A DNA stretch of 48,802 nt from an uncultured Erysipelotrichaceae bacterium (GTDB lineage: Bacteria; Bacillota_I; Bacilli_A; RFN20; CAG-826), in assembly GCA_902793515.1 (NCBI GenBank), contig CADBDO010000001.1, positions 1-48,802 of the forward strand, written 5' to 3'. Below, piece by piece: positions 1-9,001 of this stretch; the stretch's first letter is position 1; every line of letters starts with the position of its first letter. The notes beneath the pieces are model-generated. The model did no database searches. It was given only the letters and a program-made list of their open reading frames with translations, and was not told the origin of the DNA. The position numbers were made by a program, and so were the translations under genes.

Positions 1-627
1 CTCATTTGAGCCGCCGCCGCGTGCGATGATTAAAATATCGATTTCAGTCGTTTCCGCTCTCCTGAGGGCCTTTAAGAGCTCTTTTGGGGCATCCTTGCCT
101 TGGACGAGCGATGGAAAAACGAGAATTTCGCACAATGGCCAGCGTCTGGAGATGTTTTTGATGAGGTCGGCCTCTGCTGCGCTCTTATCCCCTACGATCA
201 AACCGATGCTCTTTGGGAACTCTGGGATCGGTTTCTTATGCGAAATATCGAATAAGCCTTCAGCCTGAAGCTTCTTCTTAAGGGCTTCGAGGGCAAGCAA
301 AGCAGCCCCTTGTCCGAACTTTTCTAGGGTTTTAACGGTGAAGTTATAGCGACCTCTGCCGACATATACGCTCACAGAGCCTAAGGCAATAACTTCGTCT
401 CCGTTTTTAGGTTCAAATGGTAAGTATAGGTAGTTGTCACCCCAAAGAATGCATGGAATCACACTTTTCTTCTCGTCGACGAGATCAAAGAAAAAGCCGG
501 AGTTATAGCTTTTCCAATTGCTAATCTCCCCTTTAACGTAAACGTTATGTAATTCCTCATCGCCATCTATCTTGGATTTGATGAGGGTGTTAAGAGCTGT
601 GACGCTAAAATACTTATTCTGTTCCAT
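1..627 (-). CDS. xseA: Exodeoxyribonuclease VII large subunit, N-terminal part (cut by window edge)
   Basis: The first 209 codons are visible; the rest lies left of the window. The product is the catalytic large subunit of exonuclease VII, which degrades single-stranded DNA in the cytoplasm together with XseB. The N-terminal OB-fold reads MEQNKYFSVTALNTLIKSKI followed by NVYVKGEISNWK, the typical XseA opening. The catalytic region begins near residue 130, and the glycine-rich ARGGGSNE motif (family usually GRGGGSIEDL) is the last thing before the edge. The ATG overlaps the nusB stop by one base (TAATG), so the two are translationally coupled. The nusB-xseA order matches Bacillus, where folD lies between them; folD is absent here. 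Confidence 0.95.
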   Translation of the reverse strand, partial: MEQNKYFSVTALNTLIKSKIDGDEELHNVYVKGEISNWKSYNSGFFFDLVDEKKSVIPCILWGDNYLYLPFEPKNGDEVIALGSVSVYVGRGRYNFTVKTLEKFGQGAALLALEALKKKLQAEGLFDISHKKPIPEFPKSIGLIVGDKSAAEADLIKNISRRWPLCEILVFPSLVQGKDAPKELLKALRRAETTEIDILIIARGGGSNE

Positions 628-1043
628 TAAGCCAAGACCTTATCCAGAATCGCATTAACGAATTTATAGTCGTTATCGGACAGATATTTCTTGGCCAACT
701 CAACTGAAACGTTGATGATGATGGCTTTATCTGTTTTCTCGACGCTGTAATAAGACTGGCAATAAGCAAGCAAAAGCAAAGCTTGCTCGAGAAGGTTGAG
801 ACGATCGAACGTCCACTTTCTCATGTTCTTCTCAAAAATCGGGATGATCTCTTGGTAATGTTTGACCATGGCCAAAACCATTTCCTTAACAAAAAAGTCA
901 CTATCCGCAAAAGACTTTTCGGTTAAACCGCTGACGATATCCTCGATTGGAGCTGGTAACTTCGCTTGGGAATAAGTCAGGACATCATAAATCGCGAAGA
1001 GCGCGACTTCATGAGCTTTGTTGCGAGATAGTGTTTTTTCCAT
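627..1043 (-). CDS. nusB: Transcription antitermination factor NusB
   Basis: NusB binds boxA RNA with NusE (S10) during rRNA antitermination. The 138-residue all-helical protein has the family C-terminal helix core, with LNLLEQALLLLAYCQ and the VNVSVELAKKY-like stretch NVSVELAKKYLSDNDYKFVN. I chose the ATG at 1043 because AGGAGG lies 10 nt upstream; the in-frame TTG at 1052 lies directly against that Shine-Dalgarno site and cannot use it. The gene follows the Asp23-family gene behind a terminator and overlaps xseA by one base, so nusB-xseA is probably its own unit. Confidence 0.95.
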   Translation of the reverse strand: MEKTLSRNKAHEVALFAIYDVLTYSQAKLPAPIEDIVSGLTEKSFADSDFFVKEMVLAMVKHYQEIIPIFEKNMRKWTFDRLNLLEQALLLLAYCQSYYSVEKTDKAIIINVSVELAKKYLSDNDYKFVNAILDKVLA

Positions 1044-1109
1044 AAAGATCAAGCCTCCTAATAAAGGCGTCTTAGTTTATCACATCTATTGAAAAGGGAA
1101 AGAGGAAAC

Positions 1110-1141
1110 AAAAAGGGCGCCTCCATTTTTTGGTAGCGCCC
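1110..1141 (-). terminator. Rho-independent terminator after the Asp23-family gene
   Basis: On the minus strand a GGGCGC...GCGCCC stem with a CC/GG inner pair and an A-rich loop is followed by TTTTT. It separates the asp23-like gene from nusB. Confidence 0.8.
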
Positions 1142-1167
1142 AATATTACTTATGTAATCTTTCTCGC

Positions 1168-1563
1168 TTACTCGGCCTTGATCTTCTTTTTGGAAGACTT
1201 CTTAGACGGTTTCTCTTTCGAGACGCGAATCTCAACCGAGACAGGGACGGTTTCGCACATCATGGATATGCTATTGGAAACCTCTTCCTGAATCGAAGTG
1301 CAAAGATCTGCGATGGCGGTGATGTTATCTCCCACCACAACGTCCAACATGAAATCCACGCGGCCATCCTTCTTAAAGAAGGCTTTGACCGGACGAACAG
1401 CTGAGATGATGTTGCCAAGGCGGGTAAGCGCTTCTCCGTAGTTATTGATCTTAACGTGTTGGAGATTGTTGCTCGCAATGGTGACGATATTCTCGAAAGC
1501 TTTACGAGAAATACCCATCTTTCCAGCTTGCTGGTAATTGTTGAGGTAGTAGAAATCGCTCAT
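1168..1563 (-). CDS. Asp23/Gls24 family envelope-stress protein (YqhY-like)
   Basis: The 131-residue protein belongs to the Asp23 family (formerly DUF322). Bacillus has a member, yqhY, at the same place upstream of nusB; members are abundant cytosolic or membrane-associated proteins linked to envelope or acyl-CoA metabolism stress, with no enzymatic activity known. The segment GKMGISRKAFENIVTIASN is the usual opening, and a two-strand alternation DFMLDVVVGDNI / PVSVEIRVSK follows. The C-terminus is lysine-rich (KPSKKSSKKKIKAE), unlike most members. The start is ATG at 1563, which has TACAAT 6 nt upstream and no Shine-Dalgarno site; an in-frame TTG at 1593 would add 10 residues but has no support. 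Confidence 0.85.
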   Translation of the reverse strand: MSDFYYLNNYQQAGKMGISRKAFENIVTIASNNLQHVKINNYGEALTRLGNIISAVRPVKAFFKKDGRVDFMLDVVVGDNITAIADLCTSIQEEVSNSISMMCETVPVSVEIRVSKEKPSKKSSKKKIKAE

Positions 1564-1569
1564 GGGATT

Positions 1570-1575
1570 ATTGTA
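1570..1575 (-). promoter_or_regulatory. -10 element TACAAT of the Asp23-family gene, leaderless type
   Basis: TACAAT sits exactly 6 nt before the ATG at 1563. The -35 region (TTCCTT, 17-nt spacer) is weak. Transcription would begin at or next to the start codon. Confidence 0.5.
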
Positions 1576-1601
1576 CTTAAAACGTTGACGCAAAGGAAGT
1601 G

Positions 1602-3575
1602 TTACGCGATGAGTTTGGCAATCTTAGCCGCAACTTTCTCAGCGGTGAAGCCACAGACATCCATGACTTGGTCAGCTGGAGCACTGTAGCCGAATTCATC
1701 CTGGGAGATGACGTTATCGGCGTATTTGTACCAGGAGAGTCCGCTTAACATCTCAATAGCAACACGCTTGGCTTTTGGAAGGGTGATGATTGCATCCTTC
1801 TTTTCCTGTGGGAGCTTATCGAAACGCTCGCAGCTTGGCATGGAGATGACGCTGGCTTTGATGCCTTTCTCCTTGAGAAGAGCGGCAGCATCAAGAGCAA
1901 GACCGACTTCACTGCCAGAGGCGATGAGTTCGAGATCGGCGTTCTCTTCCTTCTTTTCGACATAGGCGCCATCGGCAACGGTCTTGAGAGAAGACTTCTC
2001 GAGGTTGCGGAGGTTCTGACGGGAAAGGATGAGACAGACTGGGTGATCTTTGGTTTCGAGGGCTAAACGCCAAGCGGCGAAGCACTCTTTGGTATCGGCT
2101 GGACGGAGAACCTCGACGCCTGGGATGCTTCTAAGGGCAACAAGCTGCTCGATTGGTTCGTGGGTTGGGCCATCTTCGCCAACGGCGATGCTGTCGTGGG
2201 AGAAGAGATAAATGGCTGGTAAATGCTGGATGGCGCTCATACGGATGGCGTTCTTCATGTAGTCGCTGAATACTAAGAAGCAGCCGACATAGGTGGTTAA
2301 ACCACCATGGAGCAAGATGCCGTTCTGGGCAGCAGCCATGGCGAATTCACGAATACCCCAGTTGACGTTCTTGGCGGAACGATGCTCGGCATCGAAGCCT
2401 GGGTCGCCTGGGATAGCGGTCTTGACGCTGGAGGCAACGTCGGCACTTCCACCAAAGGTGAATGGGATGTTGGCAGCGACTTCGACGAGCATACGGCCAC
2501 TGGAATTACGGGTGGCTTCTGGTTTCTCGGCGACGGATGGATCAGCGAACTTGAAGGCAGAGATGTCGCGCTTGAAGGCGGCCTCGAAGACTTTCAACTC
2601 CTCTGGGTGGGCTTTGCCATAGGCGGCATATGCGGCCTTGTAGTCGGCATAAGCTTTGGCACCACGCTTGCCAAGGTTCTCATCGAACTCGGCGTAGGTG
2701 GATTCTGGAACGGTGAATGGAGGGAAATCGAAACCAAGAGCTTTCTTGGTGGCAGCGCCTAATTCCTCTCCTAAAGGAGAACCGTGGGTGGTGTGGCTTC
2801 CGGCTTTTGGAGAACCATAACCGATGACGGTGTTGATAAGGATCATGGTTGGAGCATCAGAATGCTTGCGGGCTTCGGTTAAAGCGGCATCGATCTCATC
2901 GAGGTCGTTGCCATCTTTGACTTCGAGGACATTCCACTGCATGGCTTTGAAGCGAAGGATCTCGTCTTCGGTCATGGAGTTGCTGGTTGGACCATCAAGG
3001 GTGGAAGTGTTCTTATCATAGATAAGGATGAGCTTTCCAAGCTTCTGCATGCCGGCAAGGGAGATGGCTTCCTGGGCAATACCTTCTTCTAAGCAGCCAT
3101 CGCCACAGAGGCAGTAGGTATAGTGATTCATGATCTTCTCGCCTTCAGCGTAGGAAGCACGAATCTTTTCTTCGGCCATAGCCATACCAACGGCTTGGGC
3201 AACGCCCTGTCCTAAAGGACCACCGGTGGCATCAACGCCTTTGGTCCAGCCAAATTCTGGGTGGCCTGGGGTCTTGGAGTTGAGCTGACGGAACTGTTTG
3301 ATGTCGTCAAGGCTGACTTCGTAACCAGCAACGTGGAGCATAGCGTAGAGAAGAGCGCTGTTGTGTCCGCTGGAGAGAACAAAGCGGTCGCGGTTGATCC
3401 ATTCTGGATGTTTTGGATCGGCGACAATGTGGTTCTTATAAAGAACATAGAGGGCTGGAGCGATATCAAGCGCCATGCCTGGGTGGCCGCTGTTGGCCTT
3501 GTTGATCTCGTCGATTACGAGAGCACGGATAGCGCTGACTGCGAGCGCATCCTTTTCATTGAAGTGACTAATCAT
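1602..3575 (-). CDS. tkt: Transketolase
   Basis: The 657-residue protein is full length. Transketolase moves two-carbon ketol units in the non-oxidative pentose phosphate pathway using thiamine diphosphate. Visible motifs: NSGHPGMALDIAPALY at residues 29-45, the ThDP/metal motif GDGCLEEGIAQEA near 160 with its closing IYDKN, and the family histidine segment HDSIAVGEDGPTHEPIEQL in the pyrimidine-binding domain. The ATG has AAGGAG 6 nt upstream. It follows aspS by 63 bp, a gap that carries an 18-bp inverted repeat; tkt next to aspS is not the Bacillus order. Confidence 0.98.
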   Translation of the reverse strand: MISHFNEKDALAVSAIRALVIDEINKANSGHPGMALDIAPALYVLYKNHIVADPKHPEWINRDRFVLSSGHNSALLYAMLHVAGYEVSLDDIKQFRQLNSKTPGHPEFGWTKGVDATGGPLGQGVAQAVGMAMAEEKIRASYAEGEKIMNHYTYCLCGDGCLEEGIAQEAISLAGMQKLGKLILIYDKNTSTLDGPTSNSMTEDEILRFKAMQWNVLEVKDGNDLDEIDAALTEARKHSDAPTMILINTVIGYGSPKAGSHTTHGSPLGEELGAATKKALGFDFPPFTVPESTYAEFDENLGKRGAKAYADYKAAYAAYGKAHPEELKVFEAAFKRDISAFKFADPSVAEKPEATRNSSGRMLVEVAANIPFTFGGSADVASSVKTAIPGDPGFDAEHRSAKNVNWGIREFAMAAAQNGILLHGGLTTYVGCFLVFSDYMKNAIRMSAIQHLPAIYLFSHDSIAVGEDGPTHEPIEQLVALRSIPGVEVLRPADTKECFAAWRLALETKDHPVCLILSRQNLRNLEKSSLKTVADGAYVEKKEENADLELIASGSEVGLALDAAALLKEKGIKASVISMPSCERFDKLPQEKKDAIITLPKAKRVAIEMLSGLSWYKYADNVISQDEFGYSAPADQVMDVCGFTAEKVAAKIAKLIA

Positions 3576-3618
3576 GTAATTCTCCTTAGTAGATTTTTAG
3601 TCAATTTATAGTTTCATT

Positions 3619-3636
3619 AATATTCTAAAGAATATT
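3619..3636. promoter_or_regulatory. 18-bp inverted repeat between aspS and tkt, operator candidate
   Basis: The arms AATATTCT and AGAATATT are perfectly complementary around a 2-bp centre. The repeat lies 44 bp before the tkt ATG and 3 bp before the aspS stop codon. A weak TATAAA -10 lies between it and tkt. There is no T-run, so it is not a standard terminator. It matches no operator I recognise with certainty. Confidence 0.4.
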
Positions 3637-3638
3637 AT

Positions 3639-5372
3639 TTACTCCTTCTTTAATTCGATACCAACAGTATCGAGTGCCTCTTGGCTAACGCCGGCCGGGG
3701 CTTTGGACATTGGATCCACGGCTTGAAGGTTCTTTGGGAACGCCTCGACATCGCGGATATTGTCAGTTCCAGAAAGGATCATGGACAAGCGGTCAAGGCC
3801 AAGGGCGAATCCACCATGCGGCGGCGCGCCATACTTAAAGGCGTCGATGAACCAGCCGAACTTCTTAGCAACGTCTTCATCAGATAAACCGAGAAGTTTG
3901 AAGATCTTCCACTGGGTATCGTGGTCGTAGATTCTTAAGGTTCCACCACCGGCTTCGTATCCGTTGATGCAGATATCGTAAGCGTAGGCGAGAACTTTTT
4001 CTGGATCGGTATCAAGGTATTGGAGATCCTCATCACGTGGACGGGTGAATGGGTGATGCTCAGCTGTGTACTGATCTTCGGTTCCTTCGATTTTATCGAA
4101 CATTGGGAAGTTGATGACCCAAAGGAGATCGTAGGTGCCTGGCTTGATTAAACCCATTTCTTTGGCGAAGCGGGTTCTTAAGGCGCCAAGGCCGAAGTCA
4201 ACATCACGGCGATATGGCGAGCCAGCGAATAAGACGAGATCGTCCTCGTTGAGGGCTAAGGTCTCGATCAATTCTTTCTGAGCAGCTTCATCCATGAACT
4301 TGGTGAAGGAACCGCTTAAGGCTCCACCGTTGTATTTAAGGGACATAACGCCCTTAAGACCGAACTTTCTGGCCTCGACCTGAAGTTCATCGAGAACCTT
4401 ACGGCTCGTTTCGGTAGCGTGGTTAGGAATGACTATGGCGCGGATGTACTTGGCATCATCGAATCCAGCAAAGCTGGTTTTCTTCATTATGGCGTAGACA
4501 TCTTTTAAGGTTAAGCCATAGCGTGTGTCAGGCTTATCGCTGCCATAAGTGTCCATAGCATCCCAATAATTGAGACGGCGAAGAGGAAGCTGGACGTCAA
4601 AGTTTACGATTTCTTTGAAGTATCTCTGAAGCATTCCTTCGCAAAGGGTAAGGATGTCATCTTGTTCCATGAAAGAACACTCGACGTCGATCTGAGTGAA
4701 CTCAGGCTGACGGTCGGCACGTAAATCCTCGTCACGGAAGCACTTAGCAATTTGGTAATAACGCTCGATTCCACCAATCATAAGCAACTGTTTGAAGAGT
4801 TGCGGAGATTGAGGAAGGGCATAGAAAGAACCGTGGTGAAGACGGGATGGGACGATATAGTCACGCGCGCCTTCCGGAGTGGCCAAGTTAAGGATTGGGG
4901 TCTCCACTTCTAAGAAGCGGTTCTTATCAAGGTATTCGTGAGTAAGCTGGACGATCTTGGCTCTGACGCGGAGACGACGCTGCATCTCTGGGCGGCGAAG
5001 ATCAAGGTAACGATACTGGAGGCGGGTTTCCTCCAAAGCATCGGTCTTATCTGCGATTATGAAAGGCGGGTTCTCGGCCTTGTTAACCACTTTAAGCTCT
5101 TTGACGATGATTTCGATCTCGCCAGTAGGAAGCTTTGGGTTTGGCACCTCTTTCTTCGAAACGGTGCCGGTGACAGAAATGACATACTCGTTTCTGACGT
5201 CAGGGACTTCGACCCCTTCTTTGATCATGAGCTGGACGATACCGGTGTTGTCGCGTAAGTCAATAAACTCGATGGCGCCGAGTCTTCTTCTGGTAGAAAC
5301 CCAGCCAACAAGTTTTACTTCGCGGCCAACGTCAGATAAACGTAGCTCGCCATTGTAATCTGTTCTTTCCAT
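3639..5372 (-). CDS. aspS: Aspartyl-tRNA synthetase
   Basis: A 577-residue class IIb synthetase that charges tRNA-Asp. The N-terminal OB-fold anticodon domain starts MERTDYNGELRLSDVGREVK. Class II motif 2 is in CFRDEDLRADRQPEFTQ (near 215), and motif 3 is the C-terminal GLDRLSMILSG with the GAPPHGGFALGLDR lead-in. The length fits the bacterial type with a GAD insertion. I chose the ATG at 5372, which has AAGGAG 7 nt upstream; 20 extra codons further upstream would run into hisS. It starts 13 nt after hisS, so the two are co-transcribed. Confidence 0.97.
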   Translation of the reverse strand: MERTDYNGELRLSDVGREVKLVGWVSTRRRLGAIEFIDLRDNTGIVQLMIKEGVEVPDVRNEYVISVTGTVSKKEVPNPKLPTGEIEIIVKELKVVNKAENPPFIIADKTDALEETRLQYRYLDLRRPEMQRRLRVRAKIVQLTHEYLDKNRFLEVETPILNLATPEGARDYIVPSRLHHGSFYALPQSPQLFKQLLMIGGIERYYQIAKCFRDEDLRADRQPEFTQIDVECSFMEQDDILTLCEGMLQRYFKEIVNFDVQLPLRRLNYWDAMDTYGSDKPDTRYGLTLKDVYAIMKKTSFAGFDDAKYIRAIVIPNHATETSRKVLDELQVEARKFGLKGVMSLKYNGGALSGSFTKFMDEAAQKELIETLALNEDDLVLFAGSPYRRDVDFGLGALRTRFAKEMGLIKPGTYDLLWVINFPMFDKIEGTEDQYTAEHHPFTRPRDEDLQYLDTDPEKVLAYAYDICINGYEAGGGTLRIYDHDTQWKIFKLLGLSDEDVAKKFGWFIDAFKYGAPPHGGFALGLDRLSMILSGTDNIRDVEAFPKNLQAVDPMSKAPAGVSQEALDTVGIELKKE

Positions 5373-5385
5373 TTTTTCTCCTTTC

Positions 5386-6699
5386 TTAATGTTCTTCGCA
5401 GCAATGATCGTGATGATGGTGATGTCCTTCATGGAAGACTTTATCGAGCTCTTCCTGAAGGTTCTCTAAAGAGATCTCCTTTTGTTCTTGGGTCTGGAGA
5501 TTCTTGATCTTAAGGATGCCTTTGGCCATTTCTTCTTCGCCGACAATAAGAGCGAACTTGGCTTTTAAGTGTTCGGCTTTCTTGAACATAGCGCCGAACT
5601 TAAGAGCGGCTAACGGGGTCTCGGTTGAATAACCGAATGAGCGGCAAGCCATCGTGATTTCGAAGGCCGAATCGAGGACTTTGTCTCCGACAGGCATGAC
5701 ATAGAGGTCAACGCCTTCTTCGATGTGGTCAAGGAGATGGCTGTCTTCCATAAGGCTATAGACGCGTTCCAAGCCCATGGCAAAGCCAACGCCGGCCAAA
5801 TCTGGTCCGCCAAGACCTTTGATGAGTCCGCCATAGTGACCACCGCCGCAAACTGCGCCGTAGTCTTTGTTTTCTGGGCTGGAAAGGTGAATTTCGAAGA
5901 CGACTTCGCTGTAGTAATCAAGTCCACGGACGAGGTTTTCATCGATTTCGTAATCAACACCCATGGCGTTGATGATGTTTAAGGTTTCATAGAAACGCTT
6001 CTCGCTGGCTTCGCTGAGATAGTCTTTGATTCTTGGAGCGCCTTTGGCGATTTCCTGATCGTGCTCAACTTTGCAATCGAGGATTCGAAGAGGATTGAGC
6101 TTGATACGCTCTTTGCAATCGTCGCACATCTCGTCGAGATGCTCGCTGAAGTATTTGACCAAAGCTTCGCGGTAAGCGGCTCTGGTTTCGTTGTCTCCAA
6201 GGGAGTTGATCTTAACTTTGACGTTCTCAAAGCCAAGCATCTGAAGGGCACTGACAGCTAAGCAAATGCACTCGGCATCGGCTCTTGAGCTATCTAAACC
6301 GACTTCTTCGACACCAAATTGGTGGAATTGGCGGTAACGGCCAAGCTGTGGTCTTTCGTAACGGAAAGCCGGGCCTTGGTAATAAAGTTTGAGAGGCAAA
6401 TCCCCTGCATAAAGCTTGTTTGAGATGATGGCACGCATGACACCAGCAGTGAATTCTGGACGGAGGGTGATGCTGCGGTCACCTTTATCAAGGAATGTAT
6501 ACATTTCCTTGCGAACGATGTCGCTGCCCTCGCCCGTTCCACGAGCAAAGACTTCGGTGTATTCCATCGAAGGGACAATTATCTCCTTATAACCGTATAA
6601 TTCGCAAGCCGCTCCTAAAACGGCCTCGATGTAACGCATGCCGATGGCTTCTTTGCCATAGATGTCGTGTGTACCTTTGACTGGCTGATAATTTGGCAT
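5386..6699 (-). CDS. hisS: Histidyl-tRNA synthetase with histidine-rich C-terminal tail
   Basis: A 437-residue class II synthetase that charges tRNA-His. It begins PVKGTHDIYGKEA, has motif 2 in YYQGPAFRYERPQLGRYRQF, HisA motifs LVRGLDYYSEVVFE and YGAVCGGGHYGGL, and a C-terminal anticodon-binding domain. The last 14 or so residues (GHHHHHDHCCEEH) are a His/Cys/acidic tail outside the conserved fold. It looks like a metal-binding tail and is not part of any normal HisRS. The ATG is 13 nt after the rel stop and has AAAGGA upstream. Bacillus has dtd between rel and hisS; it is missing here. Confidence 0.97.
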   Translation of the reverse strand: MPNYQPVKGTHDIYGKEAIGMRYIEAVLGAACELYGYKEIIVPSMEYTEVFARGTGEGSDIVRKEMYTFLDKGDRSITLRPEFTAGVMRAIISNKLYAGDLPLKLYYQGPAFRYERPQLGRYRQFHQFGVEEVGLDSSRADAECICLAVSALQMLGFENVKVKINSLGDNETRAAYREALVKYFSEHLDEMCDDCKERIKLNPLRILDCKVEHDQEIAKGAPRIKDYLSEASEKRFYETLNIINAMGVDYEIDENLVRGLDYYSEVVFEIHLSSPENKDYGAVCGGGHYGGLIKGLGGPDLAGVGFAMGLERVYSLMEDSHLLDHIEEGVDLYVMPVGDKVLDSAFEITMACRSFGYSTETPLAALKFGAMFKKAEHLKAKFALIVGEEEMAKGILKIKNLQTQEQKEISLENLQEELDKVFHEGHHHHHDHCCEEH

Positions 6700-6712
6700 G
6701 TAACTTTCCTTT

Positions 6713-8953
6713 CTATTTCATGACGCGTTCAACGTTGTAAACGCCTTTGATTTCGAGAATGGTTTGGAAGACCTGTAAGATTGTAGCACTATCGCTCACA
6801 TAAATGGTGAGGTTGACTACGTCATTCATCGTTTTTTCCATTAAATGGATCTTTAAGTCGGTGACGAGGACACCTCTCGTTGAGAGGGCGCCCATGATAT
6901 CGACAAGAAGATTCGGACGGTCGTTGGCGTAGATCCTAATAAGCGCCGGGAATTTCGATGTGACGCCTAGATCTGGATTCCAATGAACGTCGATGAGACG
7001 TGGTTTTCCCTTGGAAACGTTCGCACAAGATGTTCTATGGACGACAATTCCTTTTCCGTTCACAACGTAACCGATGATGTCGTCTCCAGGCACAGGCGTG
7101 CAGCACTTCGCCAATGAAATCGCGATATTGTCGACGCCATTGACCAAAACCGGTGTTTTTGAATCGCTTTTTACAACGGAAACAAGGTTTGGCTTGGAAG
7201 TTCTCTTACGCACATGTAAGAAGTCGACGATAGCAAGAGGCGCTGGGTTTCTGTTAGCGACAAGCTCGTAGAGACCATCAAGCGTTTTAACGTTGAAGTG
7301 CTCGAGAGTCTTGGCGTCGCTAAGTAGTTTTTCCATCTCCCCTGGGCCAATATCCTGCTGGGCAAAGGCTTCAAGGCAGCTCTCACGACCTTTGGCGATC
7401 AAATCTTCGCGCATGAAGTCGTTCTTCTTCTGGATGAAGCGCCTGATATGGGATTTGGCAGAAGATGTTTTTGCGATCTCAAGCCAAGAATCATTCGGTC
7501 CTGGCGCATTTTTGGCGGTTCTGATTTCGCAGACATCCCCTGTTTTAAGGACGGTAGACAAGGCAGCATTAGCACCATTGACGACAGCGCCAATCGCACT
7601 TTCAGCAACTTTGGTGTGGATGCGGTAAGCGAAGTCGAGGACGGTCGCACCCGCTGGAAGGTCAATGACCTTTCCTAATGGAGTGAAGACATAAACGTTC
7701 GCATTGAAGACGTCATGTTCCAAGGCCGCGATGTATTCTTTCGCGTCACTGCTCTCGTTTTCGGCGCTCATAGAGACGAAATCACGGAACCAATGAAGTT
7801 TTTCTTCGATGTCGCGCTGTTCTTCTTTGGCGTTATAGTGCTCGCCTTCCTTATATCTCCAGTGCGCAGCAACGCCGCTTTCAGCGACCTCATCCATCTC
7901 TTCGGTCCTGATTTGGACTTCGTAGATGTTGCCGTCACCCGAGACGATTGTCGTATGGAGCGACTGGTAAAGGTTTGGCTTCGGCATGGCGATGTAATCT
8001 TTAAGACGCCCTGGGACCGGTTTGTATGTAGCATGGATGATACCAAGGATGGTATAGCAGTTCATGACGCTGTCTGTGATGATACGGACAGCCAAAATAT
8101 CGTAGAGTTCATCGAAGTTATAGTGCTTCAGATACATCTTGCGGTAAATCGAGTAGATTGACTTGATGCGAGATTCCATGCGGAACTTGATCTTGTTATC
8201 GAAGAGAAGATCGGCGATACGTTTCTGAAGTGCATCGAGCGATCCTTGGCGGTCCGCTTCCCTTGCGTTAAGCAAAGCAAGGATCTCGTTATATTTGGTC
8301 GGCTCTAAATATTTAAGGGATAAGTCTTCCATCTCGCTTTGCATCTTGTAGATACCAAGACGATGGGCGATCGGAGTGAAAACATCGAGGGTTTCTTTAG
8401 AAAGCGCTTGCTGTCTTTCAGGTTTAAGCGCATCAAGGGTGCGTAAGTTATGGAGGCGGTCGGCAAGCTTAACGATGATGACGCGGACATCTTTCGCCAT
8501 ACCAAGGAAGATCTTACGGTGATCTTCAGCTTCGAAATCCTGTTCCGTCCTATGGGAGAGCTTCATGCGCTGAATCTTCGTCAAAGAGTCGACAATAAGC
8601 GCGACGTCAGGCGTGAATTCACGCTCAATGTCCTGAATTTTCGCATCGGTGTCTTCGACAACGTCGTGAAGAAGACCGGCTGCAATCGTCTCAGGACCGC
8701 ACTGGAGAGAGGCTAAGATATAAGCGACTTCGATCGGGTGTTGGATATAAGCTTCACCGCTCTTACGGAAAACACCTTCGTGTTTCTTCGCGGCGAAAAG
8801 ATAGGCTCTTTCGATCATATCCCTATCTTTTGGATTCTTAATATAGGTGAAATAGAGCTCTTTGACATCGTCAAAAGAATGCATAGGATAGCCGCCATTA
8901 GGCAGTAATTTCTTACTATCTTTCGTCATTTTGGGCTCAACTTTGTTATCCAT
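6713..8953 (-). CDS. rel: Bifunctional (p)ppGpp synthetase/hydrolase, RelA/SpoT type
   Basis: This 746-residue long RSH enzyme makes and degrades the alarmone (p)ppGpp. The hydrolase domain is intact: RKSGEAYIQHP and LLHDVVEDTD at about residues 63-103, with LADRLHNLRTL after. The synthetase domain follows, with GRLKDYIAMPKPNLYQSLH and YEVQIRTEEMDEVAESG. Then come a TGS domain (VYVFTPLGKVIDLPAGATVL), the zinc-finger-like AKCCTPVPGDDIIGYV segment and a C-terminal ACT domain. Both activities are therefore expected. I chose ATG 8953 because TATAAT lies 9 nt upstream; an in-frame TTG at 8974 lies upstream of that -10 box. An 18-bp inverted repeat lies just upstream of the promoter. It heads a rel-hisS-aspS operon. 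Confidence 0.97.
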   Translation of the reverse strand: MDNKVEPKMTKDSKKLLPNGGYPMHSFDDVKELYFTYIKNPKDRDMIERAYLFAAKKHEGVFRKSGEAYIQHPIEVAYILASLQCGPETIAAGLLHDVVEDTDAKIQDIEREFTPDVALIVDSLTKIQRMKLSHRTEQDFEAEDHRKIFLGMAKDVRVIIVKLADRLHNLRTLDALKPERQQALSKETLDVFTPIAHRLGIYKMQSEMEDLSLKYLEPTKYNEILALLNAREADRQGSLDALQKRIADLLFDNKIKFRMESRIKSIYSIYRKMYLKHYNFDELYDILAVRIITDSVMNCYTILGIIHATYKPVPGRLKDYIAMPKPNLYQSLHTTIVSGDGNIYEVQIRTEEMDEVAESGVAAHWRYKEGEHYNAKEEQRDIEEKLHWFRDFVSMSAENESSDAKEYIAALEHDVFNANVYVFTPLGKVIDLPAGATVLDFAYRIHTKVAESAIGAVVNGANAALSTVLKTGDVCEIRTAKNAPGPNDSWLEIAKTSSAKSHIRRFIQKKNDFMREDLIAKGRESCLEAFAQQDIGPGEMEKLLSDAKTLEHFNVKTLDGLYELVANRNPAPLAIVDFLHVRKRTSKPNLVSVVKSDSKTPVLVNGVDNIAISLAKCCTPVPGDDIIGYVVNGKGIVVHRTSCANVSKGKPRLIDVHWNPDLGVTSKFPALIRIYANDRPNLLVDIMGALSTRGVLVTDLKIHLMEKTMNDVVNLTIYVSDSATILQVFQTILEIKGVYNVERVMK

Positions 8954-8962
8954 AACAAGTTG

Positions 8963-8968
8963 ATTATA
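8963..8968 (-). promoter_or_regulatory. -10 element TATAAT of rel
   Basis: A perfect TATAAT lies 9 nt before the ATG at 8953 with no Shine-Dalgarno site between. The -35 is poor (TTGTTT at a 19-nt spacer). Confidence 0.55.
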
Positions 8969-8983
8969 CTCCAAATGAATAGA

Positions 8984-9001
8984 TTCTAAACAAGTTTAGA
9001 A
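8984..9001. promoter_or_regulatory. Inverted repeat upstream of the rel promoter
   Basis: TTCTAAAC-AA-GTTTAGAA has perfect 8-bp arms. It covers the recJ stop codon and the expected -35 region of rel, so it could be an operator. No T-run follows on the minus strand. Confidence 0.4.

Noticed and set aside
3619..3636. CodY-box reading of the aspS-tkt repeat
   Set aside because: It only loosely resembles AATTTTCWGAAAATT and differs in length.
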